NCBI GenBank assembly: GCA_004020365.1
Contig: SAQR01000004.1
Coordinates: 113,827 to 177,826, forward strand
Direction of reading: 5' to 3'
Source of the DNA: Mesorhizobium sp.
Lineage (GTDB): Bacteria; Pseudomonadota; Alphaproteobacteria; Rhizobiales; Rhizobiaceae
Length of the DNA: 64,000 nucleotides
The notes beneath the pieces were generated by a model. That model made no database searches. It was given only the letters and a program-made list of their open reading frames with translations, and was not told the DNA's origin. The translations under genes were made by a program, and so were the position numbers. Positions 38,350 to 46,866 of this stretch are shown piece by piece. Each line of letters opens with the position of its first letter. The first letter of the stretch is position 1.

Positions 38350-39006
38350 TCAGGGTGGGCTGAGCTTCCCCCGATACGCCACGATCAGGCCGATCAGCGG
38401 CATCGAAATTTCCACATCGAAGCAGAATTGCCCGTCCCGTTCCATTTCGAAGCTCGATCCTTTGGGAAGGAGGAAGCCGGGCATTGGAATACCCAGCAGC
38501 GACCATCGTCTCGGAACCAGGGTCAGACGATCGCCGTCCACCACCAGAGCCAACGCGAAGGACGCGATCCCAAACCGTTCCACCAAAAGATGCTGGTCCC
38601 TCCCAGTGCCGGCCGACTGAATCGAAGAAAAACACTTGCCGTCGAAATTACGGATCCAGTGTTCAGAGCCGTTCTCGGGCGAAAAGGTCACGGTGACCGG
38701 CACCCGTGGCGCAGCTTTCGGGAAGCCGACAAGCGCCGCCACGAACGCGGCCGCCGGGCCGCGACCGCGTCGTACCTCCGCGAAGCCTGCCCATTGGCGG
38801 GTGGCGGTGCTGCCATGCAGATCCTGAAGTCGCGGAGCAAGTGAGCAGAAGGCGGATCCGAGAATCCCGCAGTACAGGGGCGCAACGATCTCGTGTCCCC
38901 GAAACCCGGTGAATATCTTCCGGCTTTGGAACAGCGCCTCATAGTCGGCAAGCTCAAGGGCGCGGACCCCGGACCGTGCTCCGGCCTCCGGACGAGTGCC
39001 CGTCAG
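38350..39006 (-). pseudogene. DUF4166 domain, out of frame with upstream domain
   Basis: About 218 codons encoding a DUF4166-type domain (PLYCGILGSAFCSLAPRLQDLH, VTVTFSPENGSEHWIRNFDG, ..FLLPKGSSFEMERDGQFCFDVEISMPLIGLIVAYRG). In related genomes this domain follows a saccharopine-dehydrogenase-like domain in one protein. Here the two are in different frames; continuity is restored by a single-base shift near CGTAAAGCTGACG (39004-39013). No ribosome binding site of its own is evident, so it is scored as a frameshifted gene rather than a separate one. Sequencing error cannot be excluded. Confidence 0.65.
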
Positions 39007-40003
39007 CTTTACGGGTGATCGCTTCGATGGCCATCGATGGGATGTATGGCCCGTCATCCCCTTCGGCCAAAAGATGCCAGCTCCGTTCGGCGTCCTGCCC
39101 ATCCGTGGTGCCGTAGGCACTGACGAACATACCGCCGCGATGCTCACCAAAACGCGTTCGGTTGAGCACCGCGTAGAAGAGACGCGAGAAGGGTACCAGC
39201 GACGGGAGCCTGAGCCTCGCGCGCGCCTTCGCCAGGAGGTTGAGTGTCCGGTGCAAGATTTCCGGGACCGGCCCGGCTCCCATCCAGATATCGGTCATTG
39301 AGGGATGCTCGGGCGGAATGACCTGCAGGTCCGGCACGTCCACCAGCGAGAAACGGATGTTCCGGAGCGGCAGCCGGCCCGGCACCGCGATGGTGAAGCG
39401 CATGCTTTCAGCCAGACCGATGCCATGCGATTGCACCCCATGTCGTCGCAGCTTCACCGGGGCGCCGGCATAGCCCACCACCGCACGCATGACGTTGAGG
39501 CCGATTCCGGCATACGGCGAAGGGGCGATGCCGGCTTTCACAGAGACGATGTCCATCGTCTTCGCCATCTCGCGCAGGACGGCGGCGGTCAAAACAGGAA
39601 AGCTGCTGATGCCCGATAGAATGAATATGCCTGCGTCCTTTGCTTGCGCGTCGAACTGAGGCACGCCGAACACAAAGTCGGCGGCGTCGGCAAAGTCGAG
39701 ATAGTCGATGCCAGCGTCGATGCAGGCCGAAATCACACGATAGCGATTGGTCCCATAATCTTGGAACGGCCCGGACGCGTCGACGACGAGATTGGGCCGT
39801 TGCGCGCGCAGGCCGGCCACAACGTCTGCGCGATCAAGCGCAAGCGGTTGAACCCGAGCCTGCCCTCTGTAACGCGCGCAGAACGCCTCGGCGCGAGAGA
39901 AGTCGCGGCCGCAGATGATGATTTCAATCTCCGATATGTCGGATAGAAGCTCCGCCAGGCGCCCGCCGAAAACGCCGTATCCGCCCAGGATCAGGATTCT
40001 CAT
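38954..40003 (-). CDS. saccharopine dehydrogenase-like NAD(P)-binding protein
   Basis: 349 codons. Rossmann start ILILGGYGVFGGRLAELL (residues 3-20), then IIICGRDFSRAEAF, VVDASGPFQDYG and GIDYLDFADAADFVFGV, all typical of the saccharopine dehydrogenase/reductase-like family of unknown substrate. ATG 40003 has AAGAGAG about 11 bases upstream. The last ~15 codons (after ITRKA) read a non-native frame and end at 38954, because of the probable frameshift that separates the DUF4166 domain. It lies wholly inside the segment flanked by 222-bp direct repeats. Confidence 0.7.
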   Translation of the reverse strand: MRILILGGYGVFGGRLAELLSDISEIEIIICGRDFSRAEAFCARYRGQARVQPLALDRADVVAGLRAQRPNLVVDASGPFQDYGTNRYRVISACIDAGIDYLDFADAADFVFGVPQFDAQAKDAGIFILSGISSFPVLTAAVLREMAKTMDIVSVKAGIAPSPYAGIGLNVMRAVVGYAGAPVKLRRHGVQSHGIGLAESMRFTIAVPGRLPLRNIRFSLVDVPDLQVIPPEHPSMTDIWMGAGPVPEILHRTLNLLAKARARLRLPSLVPFSRLFYAVLNRTRFGEHRGGMFVSAYGTTDGQDAERSWHLLAEGDDGPYIPSMAIEAITRKADGHSSGGRSTVRGPRP

Positions 40004-40148
40004 GCGTGCTGCGCTCTCTTGGCTCACAGAAGCGCCTGTGGCCCGATTCACCGAGGTTTATTCCCACACGTATGAACTAGCGTCTCGCCTTGGGGAAGGT
40101 GCGGTAACAACGCTGGAGTTGCTGACGCGCATTGGTTTGGAGCCGGTT

Positions 40149-40372
40149 GCGGTATTGGCATGCTCCGGTGTGCCAATCCGCATTATGCTTCGGGTCCTTC
40201 CAGTTTGCGGCCGAGATCGACGGCGTCACGCAGCACGCCGATATGCGAGCGCGGCGGGGTGCCGGCGGCTGCCGCGGCCTCGACGCCGGTCGCCTTCAGC
40301 GACCAGTAGAGCCTGTGCGTAAAGATGCGGCCCAGCGAACTGCGCAGCTCGACCTGGATGTTCTCCACGCCG
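40149..40372. repeat. direct repeat copy 2 (3' end of hydrolase gene)
   Basis: Matches 37971-38192 in the same orientation, about 2178 bp away. It begins with a hairpin ATTGGCA..TGCCAAT likely to be the hydrolase terminator. This copy is joined to the intact gene body and is taken as the parental one. Confidence 0.85.
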
Positions 40373-41733
40373 GGGCCGAAATTTTCCGCCATCGGTCCTG
40401 AGATCGGGTCCCCGGTCAGCCAGCCATTGCCCCTGTCGAAGATGTTGGTCCAGCGCGTCGCGGCAAACACCGCACCGTGATGCACCGCCCGCTGCGGCTT
40501 GCCCGAACGGCTGCGCCCTTCCTGATAGAGGACGGTTCCACCGGCCGCCGTGTCGGCGATCGGCGGACATGCCGAGAACAGCCGCTCAGCGATGCCGCGC
40601 CTGAATTCGGCGAGATTGTAGGTGACCAGAAATTCGCTGTGGGTCAGCGGACTGCCGAGCGTGACGAAATCGCTGATTTTCCAAGGCAATGGATGATCGG
40701 CGTCGCTGGCGCGGAGCTGACGGTAGAGCTCCCATTGGGCGCGCCGGAATCCGGAAAAATCATCCAAGCTGTCCGGCCACGCAGAACCATCTGGCTTGAG
40801 CGTGGACTTGTCGACGGTGCGGATCGCTTTCAGTCTCGCCTTGTCGCGGAGGGCTTCCAGCTTTCGGGGCCTGAAATCGGCCCACAATATCTGCAGCAGA
40901 TCGTAGGCGATAATCGATCCCAGGCTGTGCGAGACCAGCACGATGCGGTCGTAGCCGTCGTCCAGCATGAGGCGCCTCAACAGCGCCAGGCCACGGTCGC
41001 GGACAAGCGCGCGCTTCTCGACCGTCGCCGCTTCAGCCCGCACATAGGCGGCCACATCACCGAAATAAGGAAGACCGAACCGGTCCACCGACCAGACGAC
41101 GAACGAGGCCAGGATCGTGACGAGCATGCCCGTGGTCCAGTAAATATGCCCTTGCAAGGCCGACGTCGCGAGCACGAACGCCGCGCCCAGGACTGTTATG
41201 ACTGCCAGAAGGGTAACGACATAGAGCCCGCGGGCGTCGCGCGGAATGTCGGCGGGCTTGCGCCAGAGCAGATTTGTCACCCAGGCCGCAAGCCGACCCC
41301 GCGTCGTGCCTTGCGTGATGTCAGCCCAGTAAAGCTCGTAGAAATCAGTGCGGCGGCCATCGACATCGTAGGGGGTGGTGATCCGGCGAAGTTCGTGCGA
41401 GTTGGTCCGGCTGTCGGGCGTGATCCAGCTCTGATTGATCTTCGCGCCGGCGGGACCGTCCGGATCGGCGACCTGGGCATAAAGCGGCGCGCGGGTGGGA
41501 TCATGACTCCAAACAGCCTGAACAAATTCCCTCAGCGTGCCCATCGGCCGCTGTTCACCCATGCCATGCACGATCACGACTGCCTGGCTGAGCTTGCGCG
41601 GCGCCTTTCCGGAGGCCGGCGGACTGGTCTTGGCCGGCGAGCCGGTCTTGGTCGGCGAAGCGACAGGCTGGCGGTCAGACACCGGTGCCTCCGTTGGTGA
41701 CAAATCCCGTCCATCGGAACAGAACTTGCCCAT
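40183..41733 (-). CDS. alpha/beta-hydrolase-like membrane protein
   Basis: 516 residues. Visible: Ala/Pro/Lys/Ser-rich N-terminal ~45 residues, VVIVHGMGEQRPMGTL (residues ~50-65), two adjacent TM helices (about 160-185 and 190-210), then RIVLVSHSLGSIIAYDLLQ with a serine-nucleophile elbow of SHSLG type, and FVTLGSPLTHSEF. This suits a lipase-like hydrolase tethered to the membrane. ATG 41733 lacks a clear ribosome binding site; the frame extends to 42075 but that part overlaps a low-GC spacer. Substrate unknown. Its 3' end is duplicated beside gyrB. Confidence 0.75.
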   Translation of the reverse strand: MGKFCSDGRDLSPTEAPVSDRQPVASPTKTGSPAKTSPPASGKAPRKLSQAVVIVHGMGEQRPMGTLREFVQAVWSHDPTRAPLYAQVADPDGPAGAKINQSWITPDSRTNSHELRRITTPYDVDGRRTDFYELYWADITQGTTRGRLAAWVTNLLWRKPADIPRDARGLYVVTLLAVITVLGAAFVLATSALQGHIYWTTGMLVTILASFVVWSVDRFGLPYFGDVAAYVRAEAATVEKRALVRDRGLALLRRLMLDDGYDRIVLVSHSLGSIIAYDLLQILWADFRPRKLEALRDKARLKAIRTVDKSTLKPDGSAWPDSLDDFSGFRRAQWELYRQLRASDADHPLPWKISDFVTLGSPLTHSEFLVTYNLAEFRRGIAERLFSACPPIADTAAGGTVLYQEGRSRSGKPQRAVHHGAVFAATRWTNIFDRGNGWLTGDPISGPMAENFGPGVENIQVELRSSLGRIFTHRLYWSLKATGVEAAAAAGTPPRSHIGVLRDAVDLGRKLEGPEA

Positions 41734-41977
41734 CGTAGTGCTGAATCCAAAGCAAGTGCAAAAAGCGTCGCAGATATCTGTCGCAAATCGCCGACTTTTT
41801 GCGAGTGGGTTTTGCGACAGGAATCTGTTGAAGAGTTCAACGCTGGCCGATTTTGTCGCGAAACCTAGGACTGTGACTTTCGACGCTAAATGGCACTGAT
41901 TATCAGCGCTATTTGGCACCCCATGAAGGTTCGTAGAGGGGTAATCAAGGTGTATTCTCGACACCTGGTCGATGAGG

Positions 41978-42556
41978 CTAACGCCGCGCGGCGTCGACCA
42001 ACGTTCTGGCCGCATTCCCAGCCGATTCCATATAAGCTGGGTCGCGGTGAAGCATGACGAGCGCGAACGACCCATTCATCAACAACACGATCTGCCGGGC
42101 AAGCCTCGGCGGTTCGCGGATCGAGTCGTCGGTCGCAAATTGCTCCGCGAGCCAAGCTTCGACCTTCTTCTTGTGCCGCATGCCGACCTTGACGGCCGGA
42201 TGGCCGGGCAGATTGGCAAGTTCCGCCGCCGTTCGCAGGAAGCCGCAGCCCTTCCATTTTGGGCTTTTGGTGGAACGCGCAAGATTGTCGAAAATTGCCT
42301 GCATTTTCTTACCGACATCGCCTTCCGTCTCGTCGAACCAGCGCTTGAACAGGACGAGGTTGGGTAGGTCGCGATCGTCGAGATAGGCGGCGACCAGCTC
42401 GTCCTTACTGCTGAAATGATAGTAGAGCGTCCGCTTCGTCACGCCGGCTTTTTCAGCCACCGCATCGACGCTGACGCTGCGCACGCCCTCGCTATAGAAA
42501 AGCTTGGAGGCGGCGGCGATGATGCGGTCGCGGGTCGATGTTCGGGGTGTCACCAT
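41978..42556 (-). CDS. TetR/AcrR family transcriptional regulator
   Basis: 192 residues: N-terminal helix-turn-helix (TRDRIIAAASKLFYSEGVRSVSVDAVAEKAGVTKRTLYYHFSSKDEL in family order) and a C-terminal ligand-binding region with Cys in KGCGFLRTAAEL. Divergent from the enoyl-CoA hydratase-like gene with 83 bp between starts and a palindrome in between, so it probably represses itself and that gene group. Upstream, 41734-41977 shows no gene. Confidence 0.92.
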   Translation of the reverse strand: MVTPRTSTRDRIIAAASKLFYSEGVRSVSVDAVAEKAGVTKRTLYYHFSSKDELVAAYLDDRDLPNLVLFKRWFDETEGDVGKKMQAIFDNLARSTKSPKWKGCGFLRTAAELANLPGHPAVKVGMRHKKKVEAWLAEQFATDDSIREPPRLARQIVLLMNGSFALVMLHRDPAYMESAGNAARTLVDAARR

Positions 42557-42564
42557 TTCACCTT

Positions 42565-42586
42565 GTATACCGACTAGTGAATATAC
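42565..42586. promoter_or_regulatory. candidate TetR operator
   Basis: GTATACCGACTAGTGAATATAC: outer arms GTATA/TATAC and a perfect ACTAGT centre. The left half (TACCGACT) matches a common TetR half-site; the right half is degenerate. It lies in the 83-bp divergent gap. Confidence 0.55.
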
Positions 42587-42639
42587 TCAATGCCCGATCC
42601 GTTGCATTCTGCCCGAGCGATTCACGACAAGGATGTCCC

Positions 42640-43456
42640 ATGACCGATCTCGTTCTCGTCGAGCGTAGCGACGCGATTGTTACGCTGATCCTCAACCGCC
42701 CCGAAAAACTCAATGCGCTGAACTACGCCCTGATCGACAGCTTGCTGGAGATCCTGGATGTGGTCGAACTGGACGACGCCATCCGCGCGGTCATCCTCAC
42801 CGGTGCAGGCGACAAAGCTTTCTCGGCCGGCGGCGGATATTCATGAGTTTTCGCAAAGCGTGGCGCGCGGCCCCGACGCTGCGTTGCAGGATTTCGTCGC
42901 GCGCGGCCAGAGACTGACGGCGCGGCTCGAAGCCTTCCGCAAGCCGGTCATCGCCGCCGTCAACGGACTTGCCTATGGCGGCGGCTGCGAGATCACCGAG
43001 GCCGTGCCGCTGGCCATCGCGAGTGACCGGGCGATCTTTGCCAAGCCGGAGATCAATCTGGGCATGCCGCCCACGTTCGGCGGCACGCAGCGCCTGCCGC
43101 GGCTTGCCGGGCGCAAGCGTGCCCTCGAGTTGCTGCTGACCGGCGATGCTTTCTCGCCGGAGCGCGCGCTCGAACTCGGACTGGTCAACCAAATGGTCGC
43201 TCATGCCGACCTGTTGCCGGCGGCGCACGACCTCGCCCGGCGCATCCTGCGACACTCGCCTCTGGCGGCGGCGAGCATTCTCACAGCCGTGACGCGCGGC
43301 ATCAATCAAAGCATTGCCGAAGGCCTGTTGATCGAAGGCGAGCAATTCTCTCGTATGGTCCCGACTGCCGACCTGCGCGAAGGGCTAGATGCCTGGATCA
43401 CTCGGCGCGCACCCCGCTACCCGGGAAACTGGGCGGCACACGCGGCAAAGGGATGA
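42640..43456 (+). pseudogene. enoyl-CoA hydratase/isomerase, frameshifted
   Basis: The two halves lie in different frames. Codons from ATG 42640 (AAGGA upstream) give LVERSDAIVTLILNRPEKLNAL and end GDKAFSAGG; the second frame continues with DIHEFSQSV, AYGGGCEITEAVPLAIASD and EINLGMPPTFGGTQRLPRLAGR to 43456. One extra G in GGCCGGCGGCGGATATTC (42826-42837) explains the break. Apart from that the crotonase fold, both oxyanion-hole regions and the Glu-bearing loop are complete. Either a recent pseudogene, a programmed shift, or a base-call error in a GGC run. Followed by a DUF1330 gene four bases later. Confidence 0.8.
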
Positions 43457-43460
43457 ACCA

Positions 43461-43895
43461 ATGACCGATACATACTCCACCTTCTCGAAGGAAGCCTTTG
43501 CCGCCTTCCGCGCCAACGACCGCCCCGGGCCGATCCATATGCTCAACCTGATCCGGCTGCGCGGCGAAGCGGTCTATGCCGACGGTCGGCGAGCGACCGG
43601 CGCGGAAGCCTACGCCACTTATAGCAAGGAAAGCGAAACTGTCTTCCAGCGGGTTGGCGGACGAATCGTCTGGCGCGGTAAGCTGGAGCTGACGATGATC
43701 GGACCGCAGGCCGAGCATTGGGACATCAATTTCATCGCGGAATATCCCAGCCCGGCAGCTTTTGCCAAAATGCTGCGCGACCCCGTCTATCGTGTCGCCA
43801 TGGAGCATCGGCAGGCCGCCGTTGCCGACAGCCGCCTGATCCGCTACTCCGTCCTCCCGGGCGGCACGTCGTTCAATCCCGCAGCTCAGGCATAG
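43461..43895 (+). CDS. DUF1330 domain-containing protein
   Basis: 144 residues with the ferredoxin-like fold pattern of DUF1330: GPIHMLNLIRLRGEAVYADG, a central EAYATYSKES region, RIVWRGKLELTMIG and FIAEYPSPAAFAKMLRDPVY. Function unknown. ATG 43461 is four bases after the stop of the hydratase gene; probably one operon. Confidence 0.88.
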   Translation: MTDTYSTFSKEAFAAFRANDRPGPIHMLNLIRLRGEAVYADGRRATGAEAYATYSKESETVFQRVGGRIVWRGKLELTMIGPQAEHWDINFIAEYPSPAAFAKMLRDPVYRVAMEHRQAAVADSRLIRYSVLPGGTSFNPAAQA

Positions 43896-43930
43896 CGCCT
43901 GCTTCACAACCAGCACGAAAGAGAACACAT

Positions 43931-44509
43931 ATGCCTCATAACCCCATCCCAGCCAGCCACGCGGCTTCAAGCACGCCGCGCATCCGCGACTGGTCGCTGT
44001 CCTGGCAGATCGGGGCGGTCGTCCTGGGAACCGTATTTCTGGCGCTGGCGTCTTACATCGAAGTGCCAATGGTTCCGGTGCCCGTGACCATGCAGACCTT
44101 TGCGGTCACCCTGATCGGCGCGGTCTATGGCTGGAGACTCGGCGCGGCCACCATCGTTGCATGGTTGGTCGAAGGCGCGATCGGGTTGCCGGTTCTAGCT
44201 GGGGGCGCTGCCGGTGTGCATCATTTTGTCGGCCCGACCGCCGGATACCTCTTTGCCTTCCCCGTGGTCGGCGCGCTCACGGGATGGCTGGCGGAGCGCG
44301 GCTGGAACGGCAATCGCCCCTGGCTGGCGTTCGTCTCCATGCTCCTGGGCAACGCGCTTTGCCTCGTGCTGGGCGCAGCATGGCTTTCCGTCGCCCTTGG
44401 CATCGAACAGGCAATTGTCCACGGCGTCACGCCGTTCCTGATCGGCGGAGCGCTCAAGTCGGCATTGGCCGCGACCACGCTCATGCTCATGACACGCGCG
44501 CAAAAATGA
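43931..44509 (+). CDS. bioY: biotin transporter BioY
   Basis: 192-residue S-component of a biotin ECF-type transporter with six TM helices. Family signatures: VPMVPVPVTMQTFAVTLIGAVYGWRLG and VLAGGAAGVHHFVGPTAGYLFAFPVVG. No bioM/bioN is adjacent, as usual for solitary BioY. No BioR-type box was seen upstream; it lies in the TetR-flanked group instead. The stop overlaps the next gene. Confidence 0.93.
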   Translation: MPHNPIPASHAASSTPRIRDWSLSWQIGAVVLGTVFLALASYIEVPMVPVPVTMQTFAVTLIGAVYGWRLGAATIVAWLVEGAIGLPVLAGGAAGVHHFVGPTAGYLFAFPVVGALTGWLAERGWNGNRPWLAFVSMLLGNALCLVLGAAWLSVALGIEQAIVHGVTPFLIGGALKSALAATTLMLMTRAQK

Positions 44510-44925
44510 CCGTCCGGCTGCGGCCGCACCATCTCCTTTGCCTGCTGACTTACGCAGGCAAAGGCTACAGCGCTGCGTTCGTCGCCAATTTCGACGCAAT
44601 CGCGGCTCGGCTCTCCGCAGGCGAACACATCCTGATCGTCTCCGGGCCTGACGATATTTGCGCGCCCCTGCTCGGTGAGGCGGAGCCGCACTGCCTTCGC
44701 GACAGTGTGACTGAGCGCGATCGTCAGGCGGCGGCCAGTGTTGGTACGCTTCTGGGGCACTCGATTTCCGAGAACATGGAACTTCAGCTCCATCCCTCGC
44801 TTCTACGAAGTATGCGCGATGCGTTCTCTTCGGGCCGCACCCGGGGTGCTTGCGGCGGGTGCGAGTGGTTTGACCTTTGCAGTTCAATCGCCGCTTCAGA
44901 CTATAGAACGGTGGCACTCCGGTGA
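44506..44925 (+). CDS. DUF1284 domain-containing protein
   Basis: 139 residues beginning TVRLRPHHLLCLLTYAGKGYS, the DUF1284 signature, with Cys residues at PDDICAP, EPHCLRD and GACGGCEWFDLC that suggest a metal or Fe-S site. ATG 44506 overlaps the bioY stop (ATGA), so the two are translationally coupled. Function unknown; the coupling to a biotin importer is the only hint. No feature was seen in the 111 bp that follow. Confidence 0.88.
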   Translation: MTVRLRPHHLLCLLTYAGKGYSAAFVANFDAIAARLSAGEHILIVSGPDDICAPLLGEAEPHCLRDSVTERDRQAAASVGTLLGHSISENMELQLHPSLLRSMRDAFSSGRTRGACGGCEWFDLCSSIAASDYRTVALR

Positions 44926-45036
44926 AAGGCGACGCTCGCAGCGCGACGATTCCGGAAGCTCACACCGTCTGGCCGCTCGGAGAGCTTCGGCCTCGGAACC
45001 GGATTTCTGTTTCGAGCAATCAACGATGTATCGGGA

Positions 45037-46434
45037 TCAGTGGTCCATGGCCTTGACGATCTCTTCGGTCATCTTCTTGGCGTCGCCGAGCAGCATCATC
45101 GTACCATCCTTGTAGAACAGCGTGTTGTCGATGCCGGCATAGCCGGAGCCGAGCGAGCGCTTGACGAACAGACAGGTGCGAGCCTTGTCGACGTCGAGGA
45201 TCGGCATGCCGTAGATCGGCGACGACTTGTCGTCGCGGGCGGACGGGTTGGTGACATCGTTGGCGCCGATGACATAGGCGACGTCGGCCTGCGCGAATTC
45301 CGAGTTGATGTCCTCGAGTTCGAACACTTCGTCGTAAGGTACGTTGGCTTCGGCCAGGAGCACGTTCATGTGGCCGGGCATGCGGCCGGCGACCGGATGA
45401 ATGGCGTACTTCACGTCGACGCCATTGGCCTTGAGCTTGTCGGCCATCTCGCGCAGCGCATGCTGCGCCTGGGCGACCGCCATGCCGTAGCCCGGCACGA
45501 TGATGACCTTCTGCGCGTTCATCATCAGATAGGCGGCATCGTCGGCCGAACCCTGCTTGACCGTGCGCTCGATGCCGTCGTCGGCAGTGACGGAAGTCTC
45601 GCCGCCGAAGCCGCCGAGGATGACCGAGATGAACGACCGGTTCATGCCCTTGCACATGATGTAGGACAGGATCGCGCCGGACGAGCCGACCAGTGCGCCG
45701 GTGATGATCAGCGCCAGATTGCCGAGTGTGAAGCCGAGTGCCGCAGCCGCCCAGCCCGAATAGGAATTCAGCATCGAGACGACCACCGGCATGTCGGCGC
45801 CGCCGATCGGGATGATGAGCAGGACGCCAAGGACAAGCGATGCCGCCACGATCAGCCAGAACACCAGCTTGGACTCGGTGGTGACGAGCAGCACGATCAG
45901 CACGACCAGCCCGATGCCGAGGGCGGCGTTGATGAAATGGCGGCCGCCGATCATGATCGGCTTGCCCGACATGCGGCCGTCGAGCTTGAGGAAGGCGATG
46001 ACCGAGCCGGTGAAGGTGATGGCGCCGATGGCGACACCGAGGCTCATCTCGATCAGCGCCTGGGCGTGGATGTCGGCGACCGTGCCGATGTCAAAACTTT
46101 CCGGCGCATAGACGGCGGCAGCCGCCACCATGACGGCGGCAAGGCCAACCAGCGAATGGAAGGCGGCGACCAGCTGCGGCATCGAGGTCATGGCGATGCG
46201 CCGTGCAGTGACCGCGCCGACCGAGCCGCCGATCAAAAGGCCGAGCACGATGAGGCCGAAGCCTCCGGCCGAAGGGGTCGCCAGCGCCAGCGTAGTGACA
46301 ATGGCGATGCCCATGCCGATCATGCCGTACATGTTGCCCTGGCGGCTCGTGGTCGGGTGCGACAGGCCGCGCAATGCCAGGATGAACAGGATGCCGGAGA
46401 CCAGATAGAGGAAGGAGGCGAAGTTGGCGTTCAT
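45037..46434 (-). CDS. pntB: NAD(P) transhydrogenase subunit beta
   Basis: 465 residues: N-terminal membrane domain II with about nine TM helices, then the NADP(H)-binding domain III with the motif VPGYGMAVAQAQHALREM and VIGANDVTNPSAR. Together with PntAA and PntAB it forms the proton-translocating transhydrogenase of the inner membrane, making NADPH from NADH. ATG 46434 is six bases after the pntAB stop. Confidence 0.96.
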   Translation of the reverse strand: MNANFASFLYLVSGILFILALRGLSHPTTSRQGNMYGMIGMGIAIVTTLALATPSAGGFGLIVLGLLIGGSVGAVTARRIAMTSMPQLVAAFHSLVGLAAVMVAAAAVYAPESFDIGTVADIHAQALIEMSLGVAIGAITFTGSVIAFLKLDGRMSGKPIMIGGRHFINAALGIGLVVLIVLLVTTESKLVFWLIVAASLVLGVLLIIPIGGADMPVVVSMLNSYSGWAAAALGFTLGNLALIITGALVGSSGAILSYIMCKGMNRSFISVILGGFGGETSVTADDGIERTVKQGSADDAAYLMMNAQKVIIVPGYGMAVAQAQHALREMADKLKANGVDVKYAIHPVAGRMPGHMNVLLAEANVPYDEVFELEDINSEFAQADVAYVIGANDVTNPSARDDKSSPIYGMPILDVDKARTCLFVKRSLGSGYAGIDNTLFYKDGTMMLLGDAKKMTEEIVKAMDH

Positions 46435-46440
46435 GGCGCT

Positions 46441-46866
46441 CTACTTGTCCTTCTTCTTGTACATCGCCAGCATGCGCTGGGTGACGAGAAAGCCGCCGAA
46501 GATGTTGACCGAGACCAGCATCAGCGCGACGAAACCGAAGCCGGTGGCGATGCCGGACGCCGAGATGCCGACGGCAAGCAGCGCGCCGACGACGATGACC
46601 GAGGAAATGGCGTTGGTGACGGCCATCAGCGGCGTGTGCAGCGCCGGCGTCACCGACCAGACGACGTAATAGCCGACAAAGATCGCCAGCACGAAAATGG
46701 CGAAGCGGAAGACGAACGGATCGATCGCCCCGCCGGACAGCGCGTGCGCGGCGTCGGCTGTCGCATCGGTGCCGCCCGGAGCTGTGGCCAGTTCCTGCAC
46801 CGCGAGACGGACGGCGGCGGTCGCCTGGTCGAGCTGGTCAAGGGCTTTTTGCAGGGTCTGGTCCAT
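46441..46866 (-). CDS. pntAB: NAD(P) transhydrogenase subunit alpha 2 (membrane part)
   Basis: 141 residues with three TM helices (ATPG.. spacer then [63 protein letters not shown]), corresponding to the C-terminal membrane part of E. coli PntA. ATG 46866 overlaps the pntAA stop (TGATG); GTG 46869 is the alternative. The split alpha subunit is typical of alphaproteobacteria. Confidence 0.95.
   Translation of the reverse strand: MDQTLQKALDQLDQATAAVRLAVQELATAPGGTDATADAAHALSGGAIDPFVFRFAIFVLAIFVGYYVVWSVTPALHTPLMAVTNAISSVIVVGALLAVGISASGIATGFGFVALMLVSVNIFGGFLVTQRMLAMYKKKDK

Noticed and set aside
43896-43930. BioR-type or riboswitch control of bioY
   Set aside because: No TTATAGATAA-like box or structured leader could be seen in the short gap.
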